A DNA stretch of 64,000 bases from Elysia chlorotica (lineage: Eukaryota > Mollusca > Gastropoda > Plakobranchidae), in assembly GCA_003991915.1 (NCBI GenBank), contig RQTK01000100.1:610596-674595 (forward strand). Reading direction: 5' to 3'. Under the pieces are notes generated by a model. The model ran no database searches. It saw only the letters and a program-made list of their open reading frames with translations, and was not told the DNA's origin. Of this stretch, positions 1-14,490 are shown piece by piece (the stretch's first letter is position 1; each line of letters begins with the position of its first letter). The position numbers were made by a program, and so were the translations under genes.

Positions 1-3000
1 AGTAATATAGGTCTAGATAACTCACCAGACACAATGTTCATTCAGAACTGCTGAACTACTTCATGTCTCATACTTATCACTGTATTGATCAGCAGTCCAT
101 GGATCAACGCTAACTATAATAAAGCTTGGCAAGCATAATGAACCACGGGTTTTTATTATGCTTTGTCACTGTATTATTTAGCCGTATGTCCTATTGCTAC
201 TCAAGGCAAGTTGTAACAGTGTGACAGTTTTTGTCTGTTGGTCCCACTGGGTATAATTTGACTCTTGAAATAGCAGGATCGTGCGGGTTGTAAAAAAAAA
301 ACTCAGAAATATCTATGGGTTAAACTGTAATACTTAAATAAGAAAAGCCGATAGAAATAGGTACATTTTCTGATTCAATCATTTCCGAACTATAATGGTA
401 AAGGATTTCTTACATTTCTTCATCTTCTTCGTAATAGTCCTTAATTGTATACATAAGCATTTGAAAACTTGATAATTGACTAATAACTAGTTTACAATTA
501 CTTTGTATAAATTAATAGGATATTGAATGTACCCTTTTAGTTTTCCTTCACAATCGTTGTTAGTTTTTATTTTTTTTTACACTTGATAAGCATTTCGTAA
601 GAGCCAGTCTAGCTTTAAAGTTACGTAGTGGTGTTTCAAGGATGACGACATGTAGGTTAAAAGAAAGTAAAATGTCGTGAAGGAGGTTTTCTTACAAGTT
701 CATTTGAATTTGAAGTTTCTCTTCTTTTATCTTATTCTAAAATGTAAAGAAATTTCTCTAAATAGAGCCTCTAAGTAATATCCCCATACCATGATTTTCC
801 GCCCTAAGAAAATGGTACCTCGTGATATTTTGCCGTATTGTCAAGCAAAGAATTTTATTTTCACCATGGAGAAGTCTGATGACCATAATTATGCGCTCTC
901 AATATGACCCTTTTTGTTTTTATTGTTTTTTGTTTGGGAAATTTTGCTCTAATCTAAAGGGCCGATCAGATACTGTAAGTATCTCTAAACACTCCACGGT
1001 ATCGAGGTTAATCGCCCAGGAGCCACGAGAGCTTCCAACTTTGTTTGAATGTTGTGATAGCCTATGTATATACCCTCCACCAATCACATCCCTCCACAAA
1101 AAGCGCCCACAACTTCTGTTATCCGCGTCCTTAGCTCCTCCACTTCACTCCTCCGTCGCTACGTTCCTCATAGAACACTTGGCATACTATTTAGCTCTTC
1201 TATTGAAGATACTAGGAATTTAAAAAGCGTTTCCTTTCCTTACTTTATCCCATCTGTATGCTAATTCTCACGTAAAAGACGTATATACAAACGCTGTTAC
1301 TTGTCCAAACACATAAGCATTTGAGAGATTCTTTAGATGCCACCTTTTCGTACGGTATCACACAAGGCACTTGACCAAATGGTAGTTACTAATGTAAAAT
1401 GGCAGACGATTTCATTTTTTTAAATCATTCGCTTTGTTTAAAAGTTATTTTTTTTTTCTAATCAATATAACTATTCCTGTCCTAAAGATTATTTGCTGGT
1501 CTTTTGAATCTTTAGGACACTACAGTGTACAAAGAACTCGATCATTGTGACTCTCCTATGAATCACGATGCAGAATAATTTAGTACACCTATTATTTTAG
1601 AATCGTAAATGTTTAATGTGAACAGCAAAAAAAAACTACAACCTTTTTGTGAAAAGCAAACCCTCTAAGTTCAAGGTGAAAGAAGTCTCTGTATAGCAGC
1701 ACGTAAAACTTTCATAGGCTAGTCTTGGAACCCGCCCACGATATACCCAAGTTCCTGATGATGAACATTAAGAACCAAAAACTGAACTTAGCCAAATTTG
1801 TATTGTAGATTTTTGTTTTCTTTAGTGTGATATAAAGTAATCAATAGTACGAATATTTTTCTTCTTTCTTTTTTTTACAAAACAATGTAAACTCAAATTA
1901 GACTAGAGACAGGATACCCAGCCACATGACCCTTTAAACACTGCAGGAAAAGGTTTCAGCCATTAATCTCCATTGTATTCCTTCTGTCCTTGAGTTGACC
2001 TCTCGGTTAGACGCATTAAATTGTAAATAGCCCGCTGTATCCTGAAAGTTTGCAGCCTTAGAACTTAATTGAATTGAAAAGCGTGAAATAGAGATGGATT
2101 TGAGCATTGAAAGAAAACCTTAAAAATAGAAATAGCTTTCATTCCATTTATTTAGTGTTATCAATCAAGGAACCACATTATCCCAGTTTGTTTGATGTTT
2201 GTTTGTTGTTGTTTTTTGTTTGTTTTTGGTTTTTTTGTTTTTGTTTTTTTTTTTGTTTTTTTTATGTTTTTTTTTTTTTTTTTTTGGAGGGGGGTGGTTT
2301 TTTTTTTGTTGTTTTTTTTCAGTGTGCAGTTGAAATTGAAACCTAAGTCGGTCTCCTACGTATTACACTCGGTAAAGACTTTGTTTCGTCGTGAAAATGT
2401 GTCTTCCTAAAACTGTTATCGAAGGGGAAAAGATAAAACCAGCTTCAATCCCGTTTCTTTTTTGTCACCAATTAAGTGACCACATTATCCCAGTTTTATT
2501 TTCTAGTTTTCTTTGCTCTCAAGGCTTCAGCCTATAAAGTCTGTTTCCTCCATAACACATTCCGTAAAGACTCCCCCCTCTCCCCACATGCACACACATC
2601 ATCATCATTAATTTTGATAGATTTGTTGTTGTTTTTCACAATCGTCTTTTTCAAAATGAAACATTCGTTTTTCCACCTAAACCATCTTTTCCTTTTCGAT
2701 TTCGATTTCATTTGATCAAAGCGAAAAAACCCATATCTCTTTCTGTAGAAGCCCCATTATAGAAATGACAGTTCGTGTAATCAGCTGGTGATTTATAGCA
2801 TCCACACTGGACCTCTAAATATTAAAAGGAGAAATGAAACTCAATGGGGTTTCACATGCAGCGAGCATATAGCTCTTCATTTTCTTTTTAGTCTTAAAAA
2901 ATAGGCTAAAATTGCATGTTGAATTCGTTTCTTGAATTTCGCAAATTTTAATCCAAAACGATAACGTGTTGATATTTCAATGTACTAAAATGGACAGTAT

Positions 3001-6000
3001 TAGAACAGACGAAGTGAAAACGTATAATTATAAATGTATCGGTTTCGTATTCACAATTCAGAACTGATGCGACCGAATTATGAACTCCAAGTTACACGTT
3101 CCCATAACATCTATTCTCATCATCAATTATATGAATAATTCCTAATTCTCAGAACCCATCGGGAACAATAGTAGCTTCCATGCAATTAAACACGGTGATC
3201 AGCTCGAAGCAAACCACTGTTGGGAGATGAAGAAATGGAATCCTCCCTCGATGAAACAACATATGTCAATTAGATGAGGGATCTGTGGTGCTGAGGCTGC
3301 ATCCCCCTCCCCCTCACAAACTAATGTCTGCGTGGCTCTAGGGGGAATTTGGTGGAAATCTCCCGGAATGTTTGAGCAAATCCTGGAGAAGCCATTCATC
3401 CTGAGCTCATGACCAGCCTGAATTCCTCAGCTCTGTTCGATTTCCTCTTGTTACCGTTCTGTCCGTGATTTTTCGTTTCAGTTTAATAAACAAACAAACA
3501 GGCAAAAAAGCACCCAAAAGGCTTGCAGATTCTATTCGTGTCCCTTTTTTATAGATATTTCTTGGACGCAGTTGATACGTTTCTTTTCTAAAATTTAATT
3601 TCAACGTCAAAACTGTCCGTTCCCGTTCAGAAACTTTCTATGGACAGTTAGTTTTTCAACTTTTGATTTCCCTTTTAAATTAAAGATTTTTTTTCTGTAA
3701 AACATTTCTGTGTTTGGAACAAATTCTCTTTTTTTTTATGTGTCAAAAAATTATTTGCTTTTTCACAATTCATGAAAGGGTTGAGGCCAAACGCCTCTTT
3801 CCTTTTGCCAATAGCATCTATGTTAAGCCTAAGAGTAACTAAATGTAATGCTCTCCTATGGAAAAATCCGTGTTTCCCGAGGGTTTTTCACTATTTTGAA
3901 AGCGGTTCCTTCAATGTTTAGCATTTTAAATGTTGGTGCGTTGGTTCTTTGTTTTCATAACAAAAAAGTTCTCGTATCGATTTTTTATTTGACTTTGTAC
4001 CATCCAGTGATTTTTCTCTGTATAAAACTCTTGTTCTTTAACCGCAACTGCTGGAAACCTCCTATTTATGAATACAAAGTTGAGGATAGATCCCAGCGAT
4101 TAGTCTCCCGGACCCTGAGTACAAGCTAAAGGTTATTGTTCGGTCTGTGCAACACACGGTTGCATAAACACAGCCAAATCTTCTTGTTTTCCATTTTCTC
4201 CTGATTGCGTCTCTTATTGATTGATTGTGTGTGTCTCCTCGCTTATTGATTCGTGGCTTGTTTGTTTATCTCTCTTCGCTAGCCTTCTACCCATCACTAC
4301 TGTTATGTTCTATCTATTGAGACTTTGAACTTGTAGAAAAATGATAGTTTTATTGAATAAATATCACCCTATTTTTGTTGCACTTGAAAATAGGTTAATT
4401 GTGATAGATGTAATCTGAAATCCCTCTGATAAGTCATACGCTTTCCCTCGGTGTATAATTTGTTTTTTCATAATTTATGAAATAAAGGATGCTGTTAGTA
4501 ATTTTATTTTCTTTAAGCAAATTCAGTTTCACTTTCACAAAACCAGTTCCATTTTGACTCGCAACTTGAAAATAAACCTTGTGTCTAAAATTGTTGTTCA
4601 CTGAATTTTAAAAGTTTACATTGATGGAAAAATCGAAATGGGATAAAACAACATTATTTTTTAATTAGCACATACTGTTTTTACTGGAGAAATTTCTATT
4701 TTCCCCCAAGCCAAATCTCGAACCATTTTTTTTATTTCTTGACGTTTGGATGGAAAGATAGGAAATGAACGATGCGCACCACTGGAGTTCAATCTTTGGC
4801 TTTCTATAGAATGGAAGACGAGCAGGACGTTATCAAACCGGCGCATGCAATATTAACCATCCTTTTGTTTAGAGAGTAGCCCAAATGCACATTAGGGGCC
4901 TGCGCTGCACTCCGGTTTTCGTGGCATTTCGATCTAATGGCTGTGTCACAAGTCCTTCCGCAGTGGCTATGAAAAATTGATACGTTTTTTATCTAAGGGG
5001 TTCAATGTGCTTGTTTCCTTAATGGTTTAAGTTTGCGTATCAATGGTGTAGCTGTGGGTTAACATCTGAAAGAAAGTTTATCTATAGGAGTTGCTTCGTT
5101 AGATTTCGGAGGAACCAAATTAAGAGATCATGTCATCATCAGGAAAGAAGAATGGAATTTAGAATCTTTACCTCAGAGAGGGGGTGGGTACAGTAAGAAT
5201 TGAGGTAGGTTTCTTAACAAGGAACAAGAGTACAATTTAGAAGAGTTATGTCTTTACGTAAGCTCTAATTTGGAGGCAAAGAATCGCTTTGGTCTGAGGA
5301 GGGACACGATACTGTGTAATAGATTAATGTAGATAAATAGAGTACATATTGCTTATAGATGTTTATAGATCAATATATAGATTAATATAATATAATGGAA
5401 TAAAACTTTCTTTGATTTATTGGTTTATCATCTAACATCCTCCAATGAAACCAAGCAATATCGCGTCTGTAGGATATCTTCTAGCCAATTTGAGTAATGG
5501 TTCAAGAAATCTCCTAGAGAGGTGGTTCTCTCGGATTCTGAAAGATTAATCTAATTCTCTATAACAATCCTTTCGTGTCGCGACCGTGGTTTGTATATAT
5601 CCATTCGACAGGAGGACACGAGTGCCCGCTTGTATGAAGCATGCAATTCAAAATGGAATCCCATTTGTTGAAGGTTTAATTAGTTATCCCCTTAGAATGG
5701 CCAACTTGCAACGTGAGTGACCTACCCTGTTTCACAAGACGCAATACAAGTATCCGAACACGTCTCATGTGATGAAATATTCATTCCATCGTTATGTGTG
5801 GCAAGGTCTAGGATACAATCTTAATCTCAAATCTCTTGTTTTGTCGATATGATTTGATCCTGTTTGTGCTCAAACATTGAATAGGCCTGAATGAACAGTG
5901 AATTATATAAAAAACATCATTCAAAAATCAGTCAATTAATTTTTCACACCCGTTTGTAATATTTCGTCGATCGTGGAATAAGTGACTAGTTTTGGTTTCT

Positions 6001-8777
6001 CTTTTTTCAATTTCCTACATAGAAAATTTAACAAAAAATAGTGTTTGTCCACCAGTTCAATTTAGCCGACTCTATTTATATATTAGATTATATTGAGGAA
6101 CTTTCATCGTTTTTGTTTTTGTTTTGTTTTTGGGTTGTTGTGTTTTTTGGAGGGAGGGGAATAAGTATCCTTTATAACTCCACCCTGTATGACGGATGCT
6201 ACTCTAAAAAGAATCACTAACATAGAATCTCAGATTCTTAAAGTGCATGAGCATATTAAAATTATGTTTAGTATTACTCATCGAAAAAAAAAACAACAGA
6301 AAAATGTTTCCTTTCCCTCACACGTACTGTGCATCAAAAACTCTAACGCTACTTTGAAATGTGTTCTTGAGAACGTGGACAAAAGGGGAAATGTAATAAA
6401 TATGGAGGGGTCGGTTTATCTCTCAATCATTAGTTGTTCTTTTTTTTTTTGCTAGATAATTACTGGTTCTTGGTGGAACTCGGAGCATGCCACATGGTCT
6501 TGATGGATGGACGTTATTGGGCAAATATTAGCCAGAAGTATAATATTACCATTGGGGCTGTCCTTAAACTCTTCTACAAGCATCAGCGATACGCTGGGAC
6601 TTTCTTTTGTGGAATGTTAAAGGGGGGTCGTGGGTGTCTGTCTGCCCACTAATTTAATAACAAAGAACGGCAGTCAGTGAAGAATAGAAAATGAGATACA
6701 TGACATTAGATGTAAGGATCTGGATGAACAAGTAGTTGGTAATGACCAGGAGCACTTACAGACCTGAGCTATTAGCTTAGTCGCGAGCTCCACTTCTTTG
6801 TGTCTGAACAAATAATAGTCCCATCGATTCATTATTTTGTGGCCATTGGTGAATATTATGTTGGCCACAGCATAATTGATTCCTGGTCACAATCACATAT
6901 TATCTCTCTCAATAATTATCATTTGCCTTAATCAAAATTAAAAAAAACATGAAAAAGAACATTTAAAAAAAAGTGTTCGATTTCACTGACTGCGCACGCC
7001 AAGGCTGATCAGAAAAAGTGATGCATTATTTATGCAGACTTTTTATAAGAAATAATCCGTGAACTAATGAAATTCATATTTCTCTAGTCTGGATTTGAAT
7101 CGTTCTTTAAAAACTTTATTTAACTATGATGTGTAACTTAAATTCTGAGCTTAAGTAATTGAAGGTACTTTTTCAGGTCTTCCATGCAGTTTGAAACGAG
7201 CTTTTAAAACACCCAAAGACATTGAGAGAATGGTGAGTCGACCAAAAGATAAAATGGGCCAATGCGTCGCTTTATTCTATTCTTTTTTTCTATAAGAAAA
7301 TTAAAAGAACAGCAAACGTAGAGGAGTTCTCATAAACAGATTCTGTACCGATCCGGGGGTTCTCTGAGTTGTTTGCTTACCTGCAGATAAGGTCGCACGC
7401 GCACTGGATTTCTTCTGCTTGTGGCAGTGTGTGAACCACAAGACGTTGATTACACACTGGGCGTGTGTCTCAACTTTGTCTTCGTATCTTGTTCAATTCA
7501 CGGACCTCTTTTGTTACCCATAATTCGTGTGCTTGAAGCAATACATTTATTTTCATTCGCAAAAATGAATAATGTAATTATTACAATCCTTGCAATCAAC
7601 TACTACTCTCCCCACTGAGGCCTCTCTTTATCTCTCTCTCTCTCTCTCACACACACTCACACACTCTCTCGATCTCGCTCTCGCTCACTCTATTCATCTG
7701 CCTCTTTCTTTTTGTCTGTCTGTATCTCTATTTCTTTTTAAATCTTTCTTTCAACTATACTTCCTTTTTTTTTTAGTTTTGTCTACCACTCATCCTCTCT
7801 TTCCTCTGGAATGCGTTTTTGCAATCTTTATAAATGAAATTAAACTCCACTATTTATTATACCTACATTCTGTGCATCTTTAGTTCCAAGTACAGACTCG
7901 CGGTATTCTGATGCATTAGGCCTACAGTTGGTCAAATCGATAAGTGTCGTGTAAACTGCACTGTACAAGTACAAGTTTTGTAGGAAAAACCCACACATAC
8001 AATTATGGTTCACCCCTTAACCTGACCCGGCGTAAATCACTACAAGTTAGTGATCAGTGTGATGGAACTGAAGTGTATGAGATCAAATCAGAATGGTATA
8101 CCCTTTTCACCAGCGCTGGCCTTTAAAGCATTCATGGCTCTTTGCCTCGTTGGAATTCGAAATTGATTTTTTCCCACTGTTTTCTGGTTGCTTCTACAAG
8201 TGAAATCAGTTTCTTCTTGGCAAGGACTAGAAAGCCTCCTTTTGTGCGATTGTCTTTAGTAGTTAAATTTATTACAATAATTGTATATTTAAAATGTATT
8301 AAAGATCCTAAATAAGACTGCATTCCCCCCTCTCTCTCTCTATTTTTCTGTCCCTTTCTCTCTCTGTCTCTTTGTTTCTCTCACTCCCAGTTCCTCCTTC
8401 GTTCTCTCTGCCCTCCGTGTCTATCTTTTTATGTGCTTTAATGACTACTTCTTTTTTCAAAACGTTCTGACTCTGTCTCATTCTCAATCTCACTCTTTCT
8501 TCCCCTCCCCCTCGCCCTTTTTCTTTCCTTCTTCATTTCCTCCCATTTATCCATAGTTTAAGCAACTTTAATATTTTACCGTCAACATTATTTACCTAAC
8601 CCTTTCTTAGATTCTCCCCTCGCTCTTTAAACTAAATATTTTACCCTGTGTCCCATCGGTATCGTTCATAGTTAAATTGATCTGTACTGGCAAGCTCTTA
8701 GTGGGTCCTCATTAATGTTAACTTCAGCATGCTTCAATATCCTTTTATCCTTCTCTCCCCTCTCTTTCTCTCTATAA
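1..8777. other. Intergenic, no gene supported
   Basis: AT-rich non-coding sequence. Open frames here are short, low in complexity and lack homology-like motifs or credible splice-bounded exons. Visible structure is limited to a T-rich tract with G interruptions (about 2200-2320) and CT-rich simple sequence (about 7629-7680 and 8328-8380). A slightly GC-richer patch at about 3190-3450 has an open minus-strand frame, but I could not recognise it. Confidence 0.6.
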
Positions 8778-10260
8778 TTGTATAAGCTCTTTAGTTTGTC
8801 GAGAGGAGACCACGCGACGCATAGGAACACATGTATTATATAGAACCAGTACTTTAGAGGTGTGAAATAAGACTTGGTACAGCATTTCAATCCTGCACAT
8901 GGTTTGTACTATTACTGATCTGATATTTTATTCACAATTAAGTGTGTGAGATGCCGGTTTGTGCAAGGGCAGGCCAGTAGCTCAGTCGGCAGTGCAGAAG
9001 GCCCGTGGTTTAAAGCTCAATATAATTATGCATCCGTCATCGTATAAGAGTATACGGGAAATTATTTAATCACAGACCCTGATCCATTTTGTTTCTTATT
9101 TCGGTCACTAGTTTTGATCTTCTTGCTACGCACATAATGGATTTCTCTGCTGCCTCTGTAAGTAGCCTATTAATCTAGGTTGTGGAACAATTGTTTTGCA
9201 CATTATTTCTGATATTAGCAGTTATGGCCCGTCTTCAGGATATAGATCTAGGTATCATCTGAAATTGCGTTTGTGTTTTGTCATTGTGTACGTCTTTTCA
9301 AGTAAAAAAATTTCAACTTTTAAGATCTAAACATCGTACTATTATTTTTTGTTAAGTTTGCAAAGCTTATCTGCCTCGGTGTTTGTTTCCTGTTATCATT
9401 TTAAAGACTATTCTTTTTACTGAAAGAAAAACTATCTCCATGACAATAACTTTTTAACAAATGTTACTTTCGATGTAGAATTGTAAAGCTAAATTCGTAA
9501 TTTGTTGCCTTTTAACGTTTTATGCAGAAGTTAAACGTTTGCTTTGCCTTTTTTTTTTATTTTAATATGTGGTCCATGGGTAGAACATCGGCGTCCGACG
9601 CAAAAAGTCCCGAGTTCGAATCCTGGCTGTTGCGTTCCCTACTGGTTGGGTCGGTGTCATTATAATGTGACCAACTGAGACAGGAGTCATGGTATCCCCG
9701 CCCTGTCTCGTGCGTGGCAGTACATAAAATTGTCAGACTTCCGTCTTTGGGGCCGTCCACAATATAGCCTATATAGTGCTGCTGTTGGACGTTAAACCAA
9801 CCCAACCAACCATCATCATAATCATCATCATCATCAGCCTCGTCATCATGATCATCATCATTGGCAACAACACTAAAAGCAACAACACCATCGATTCCAC
9901 CGTCTTCTATCCTAAAACATAATTATTCTTTTTTTTTTATTATGCGCTGTTCTAACTGTTGCAGCGTTCTTATCTATTCAACTCTACCGATCGTGTATGA
10001 TGACAAATAGATACTACCTAGACGAAGGCGGATGGGGTAGATGTAGAGATTGCGTAGTGCAAATCTGCGGTCACTATTGAGGTACGAGCCGCACCAATGC
10101 TGTTCTTAATGTAATGCCATTCCACTAAAGGTAAGGCAACAACAGCATCCCGTGGGGTCTCACAAACCACCCGTCGCATGATCACAAACATGGATGCGAA
10201 AAGAATCAGTCAATAGCATTCAGAAAATGGACTATTTCACACTGTCTTACATTTTGGCAA
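8778..10260 (+). repeat. 1.45 kb dispersed repeat, copy 1
   Basis: This segment recurs in direct orientation at 12773-14208, beginning with 'ttgtataagctctttag' in both copies and fading out after the 'gatgcgaaaaga' and 'cattcagaaa' blocks. The copies differ by scattered substitutions and small indels, for example a ~12-nt difference in the nested SINE. By eye they are about 90-95% identical. It contains no long ORF. A tRNA-like stretch with A-box-like 'agtagctcagtcgg' lies near 8971-9015, and a second tRNA-derived SINE is nested at 9569-9811. It could be a composite non-autonomous element or a segmental duplication. Confidence 0.85.
9569..9811 (+). repeat. tRNA-derived SINE nested in repeat copy 1
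   Basis: The tRNA-like head has A-box-like 'gggtagaacatcgg' and B-box-like 'gagttcgaatcc'. The body contains 'actggttgggtcggtgt' and 'gtatccccgccctgtctcg'. The 3' end is 'gttaaaccaacccaacc', followed by a degenerate (ATC)n tail to about 9860. The same family occurs in this window at 13559, 45585, 52861, 59489 and 60240, which supports a dispersed SINE rather than a tRNA gene. Confidence 0.85.
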
Positions 10261-12772
10261 TCTTTCTCTCTCTCATTCTCTCTCTCTCTCTCTCTCTCTC
10301 AGACACGGATCTGTCACTAGTGGTCGCCAGACTCTGTTCCCGTCACCGAGTCGTGTGGCTCCAGTCTGGAATCGCCAGGGTCTCGCCTACCCCGTGAGTG
10401 AGTGGATTGACTGGCGACCTGGGCGAGTTGCACTGGCAGTGTTGTCCTGTCCTCACTCTTGTTGCAGGCACTGCTTGTAGTATTAACCAATTTGAGACTG
10501 GGGTGATGAGGCCACATCGTTTATTTATTTATTATCCTCATTGATGGGAACATTTATTTACACAGGAATTGTCAAATTCCAAGGTCTGTCTGTGTCTGTA
10601 ATTATTTAATTCTTGTGATTGTTTATTTCTCGGTGATAATCATGTTTTCCAATTTTAGATCTTAGCCTGGTTGTATCGGGATTGTTAGAGACTAGATGGA
10701 GACAAAGACATAACTAGATCTAGAAGTATGGGCTACCGGTACCAGCATCGGGATCTAGATCGAGCTCCTTTTCAAACAAGAGACATACAATATTGTATAG
10801 GTATGTGTAAGTTTCATCTAACTATGCAAAGCATTATGATGTGTTTGTTTAGAATGGGTACCGCCGGTTTTATGAGCAAATATAGTTAATAGCCCAATAA
10901 AAAGTTGGCTAATTATGAAATCTTACTGTTTTGTAATTCTTAGAAATAGAGAAACCCTGTCGTTCACTTGTGAAATACACAAGCTGCACTCGCTTCGACC
11001 GTTGAATAGTTATCGTAGTGTTTGCACGGTTATATAATTAAATATTCGGTAATAATTAATAAATCATATCTGAATGAATCGTGAGATCCGGATAGGCTTC
11101 TGATCTGATTTTATTCCATGTAAATATTCCGTCATTCTGTAAAACAGTACATACATTGGATTCTGTGTTATTGCTAAGATATCGTTTATTACTGGTTACA
11201 TAATATATATATATATATATCAAACGCTTGACAACAGGTATAAAAGTCCGTCTCTACGCACACCCCTACCACACCCAACCTTTCTTCTTCGCTATCCTTC
11301 TTTGCCTTACCATCTAGTCCTTTTTGCCTTTTAGCCAATGGTATAAAGTTATATTATTCATCTTTCTTCTAATGTCTCTTCGTGTTAAACGTTTAATTTA
11401 GTGTTCTGAAATCAACACTTCGAATGCATTAGTTCTTTCGTTCAGAAATACATGTACTTGAAAGTGTAAAATGAAATTTAAAAAAATGATAGGGATCACT
11501 TTTGTTTGTTCTTAAAGGTAGGTGAATAAGAGAATGAGAAGGAAAGCGGGTAATAGGACGTAGATAGGGATGGTAATTGGTTTAATTGGAAATATGTATT
11601 GGGGAAAACTTGCTCAACTCATTTTGGCACCAAAAAAAAGTATCACGAGCAAAATAATTGCAATACATATTTTTGTAGTCCTTGGAATATAATTCACCTT
11701 AACACTTTAATGTTACTGTCTGAGTTTTGCCCTGCAAATAAAGTTAGCGGGAACCTGTGCAGTGTTTGCGTGTTTGTGCCGTAATTGTGCTATCTTGCTC
11801 GCCTGGCTAGGTTTTGACAGTGTACTGGGGGAGGTAACAACTTGCCAAGGGAAAAGGAAAAGGTCACGATGTAAATCATTTTATTCTGCTTGTTGGCGTA
11901 GCGAGTAGTAAAATCGGTTTAAAAAAAAAAAAGAAAAGAATAATAGGTTTATTTAAATCTTTACCCATCCAATAAATAAACTATGACTGTTCTGGGTTGT
12001 ACGGTAGTTAATAAACATTCCAAATAAGTTGAGGGCACACAAAGACATTCAAAACAAATGTTTACAATCTAAAATGTGCAGTCAAATTAAATTGTGCAAA
12101 TATGTCGCAAAAATGATAATTCTTTGTAACACAGATCCACGATGACAAGTGTAGTAGTGGAAATGATTCACTGTGCGTTTACTAAACTAGGCCGATAAAT
12201 CAGCACGTCTGGGTTAATGTTATTGTCCTAGACTTTGTTCCGCCCTGCCTGGCACGAAAAGATTTCATTATTTTGTTCTTTTGACATATGACACGATTAT
12301 AACCGTGCATAGAAAAGTATTATCGGGATCTGTACGTATGTGCGCAATCTCGAAACTACGAAATATATACATTTTATGGAAATTTTTATACTCGTGAGTC
12401 TTTTAAAATACAAAAAAGAATGTGTATCTTAAAAATATATATATTAATTTTTTGGACGGAGGGAATGGATGGTTGTTATTTTCTGTTTGTGTGTGTGTGT
12501 GTGTGTGTGTGTTTGTTGTTTTGTTGGAGTTTCTTTAACATGTTCTCAGAGAGTACAAGTAAAATATTTTTTTTAAGTTGGTATGAAACTGTCATGCCCA
12601 GAATATTTTAGAAGTTGTGAGAAACACTTAGTGAGATTCTGGCTGTGTTTGCATAGGCTGTGAAGCGTAGCCTGTTCCAGAATGCGCCATATTCTTTTCT
12701 TGTTCAAATAAAATGAAATATTGCAATAGGTCCAGATCTAGGCTATATTCTAGTTAGGGTTGGATGCAATAT
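10261..12772. other. Intergenic between the two long repeats
   Basis: No gene recognised. It contains a (CT)n tract at about 10265-10301, a GC-richer patch at 10300-10520 with donor- and acceptor-like sites but no recognisable protein, an (AT)n tract at about 11204-11220, and a (GT)n tract at about 12488-12512. Confidence 0.55.
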
Positions 12773-14208
12773 TTGTATAAGCTCTTTAGTTTGTCGAGAG
12801 GAGACCACGCGACGCATAGGTACGCATGTATGATGTAGGACCAGTGCTTTAGAGGTGTGAAATAAGACTTGGTACAACATTTCAATTTTGTACATGGTTT
12901 GTACTATTACTGATCTGATATTCTATTCACAATTAAGTGTGTGAGATGCCGGTTAGTGCAAGGGCAGGCCAGTAGCTCAGTCGGCAGTGCAGAAGGCCCG
13001 TGGTTCGAAGCTCAATATAATTATGCATCCGTCATCGTATTAGAGTATACGGGAAATTATTTAATCACAGATCCTGATCCATTTTGTTTCTTATTTCGGT
13101 CACTAGTTTATATCTTCTTGCTACGCACATAGTGGATTTCTCTGCTGCCTCTGTAAGTAGCCTATTAATCCAGGTTGTGGAACCATTATTTTGAACAGTA
13201 TTTCTTATACTAGCAGTTATGGCCCGCCTTCAGGATATAGATCTGGGTATCATCAGAAATTGCTTTTGTGTTTTGTCATTGTGTACATCTTTTCGAGTGA
13301 AAAAATTTCAACTTTTAAGATCTAAACATCGCACTATTATTTGCTAAGTTTTCAAAGCTTGTCTGCATTGGTCTTTGTTTCCTGTTATCATTTTAAAGAC
13401 TATCCTTTCTACTGCAAGAAAAACTATCTCCATGACGATAAATTTTTAACAAATGTTACTTTCGATGTAGACTTGTAAAGCTAAATTCGTAATTTGTTGC
13501 CTTTTAACGTTTTATGCAGAAGTTAAACGTTTGCTTTGCCTTTTTTTCATTTTAATATGTGGTCCATGGGTAGAGCATCGGCGTCCGACACAAAAGGTCC
13601 CGAGTTCGAATCCTGGCTGTTGCGTTCCCTACTGGTTGGGTCGGTGTGACCCACTGAGACAGGAGTCATGGTATCCCCGCCCTGTCTCGTGCGTGGCAGC
13701 ACATAAAATTGTCAGACTTCCGTCTTTGGGCTCGTCCACAATATAGCCTATATAGTGCTGCTGTTGGACGTTAAACCAACCCAACCAACCATCATCATAA
13801 TCATCATCATCAGCCTCGTTATCATAATCATCATCAATGGCAACAACACTAAAAGCAACAACACCATCGATATCATCATCTTCTATCCTAAAACAAATTC
13901 TTTTTTTTTCAATCAGCGCTGTTGTAACCGTTACAGCGTTATCTATTCAACTCTACCGATCGTGTAGATGGTAAATGGATACTACCTAGACGCAGGCGGA
14001 TGGGGAAGATGTAGAGATTGTGTAGTGCAAACCCACAGTCACTAATGAGGTACGAGCCGCACAAATGCTGTTATTAATGCTATGACATGCCACTAAAGGA
14101 AAGGCAATAACAGCATTCCGTGGGGTCCCACAAACCACCCGTCGCATGATTGCAAACATAGATGCGAAAAGATTTAGTCTATACCATTCAGAAAGCGTTT
14201 TACATTTT
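12773..14208 (+). repeat. 1.45 kb dispersed repeat, copy 2
   Basis: Second copy of the repeat at 8778-10260, in the same orientation and about 4.0 kb downstream. It keeps the tRNA-like block ('agtagctcagtcggcag' with B-box-like 'ggttcgaagctc') near 12966-13010, the nested SINE, the (ATC)n tail and the terminal 'gatgcgaaaaga' block. The B-box here is closer to consensus than in copy 1. Confidence 0.85.
13559..13790 (+). repeat. tRNA-derived SINE nested in repeat copy 2
   Basis: Same SINE at the same relative place as in copy 1. The head reads 'gggtagagcatcggcgtcc' and 'gagttcgaatcc', and the end reads 'gttaaaccaacccaacc' plus an (ATC)n tail. It lacks about 12 nt present in copy 1 after 'gggtcggtgt'. 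The shared position implies the SINE inserted before the larger unit was copied. Confidence 0.85.
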
Positions 14209-14490
14209 GGAAGTGTTTTGTTTTCGTCTGTTTACGATTAGCATTTCCCCTGAACTATTCCCCTTCTGCATAATTTGTATGTCAACACACAAACAAATAT
14301 CACTTCGCTTTTCCTTTCTCGCCCCTCGCCCTTTTTACACACACACACACACACATGCAAGTGTCCTGCGACTAATGTCAACTCTGTCCCGCACACAGGA
14401 TTAGAGACAAAGTGAACGTGCAGTCTGACAGGCTACAGAGTATGGTCACTAATTCTCACTGTTCTGACCGTCATCAATTCTACCTTAGTC

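Noticed and set aside
3199-3399. Minus-strand 66-codon frame in a GC-richer patch
   Set aside because: No motif, no supporting splice sites and no neighbour exons; likely chance.
8971-9015. tRNA gene candidates at the SINE-like heads (8971, 9575, 12966, 13565, 61140)
   Set aside because: A- and B-box-like motifs are present, but the stems do not form a tRNA cloverleaf and the sequences belong to repeated elements.
10300-10520. GC-rich patch with donor-like 'gtgagtgag' and acceptor-like 'cttgttgcag'
   Set aside because: The two sites are only about 70 nt apart, and flanking frames give no recognisable protein on either strand.
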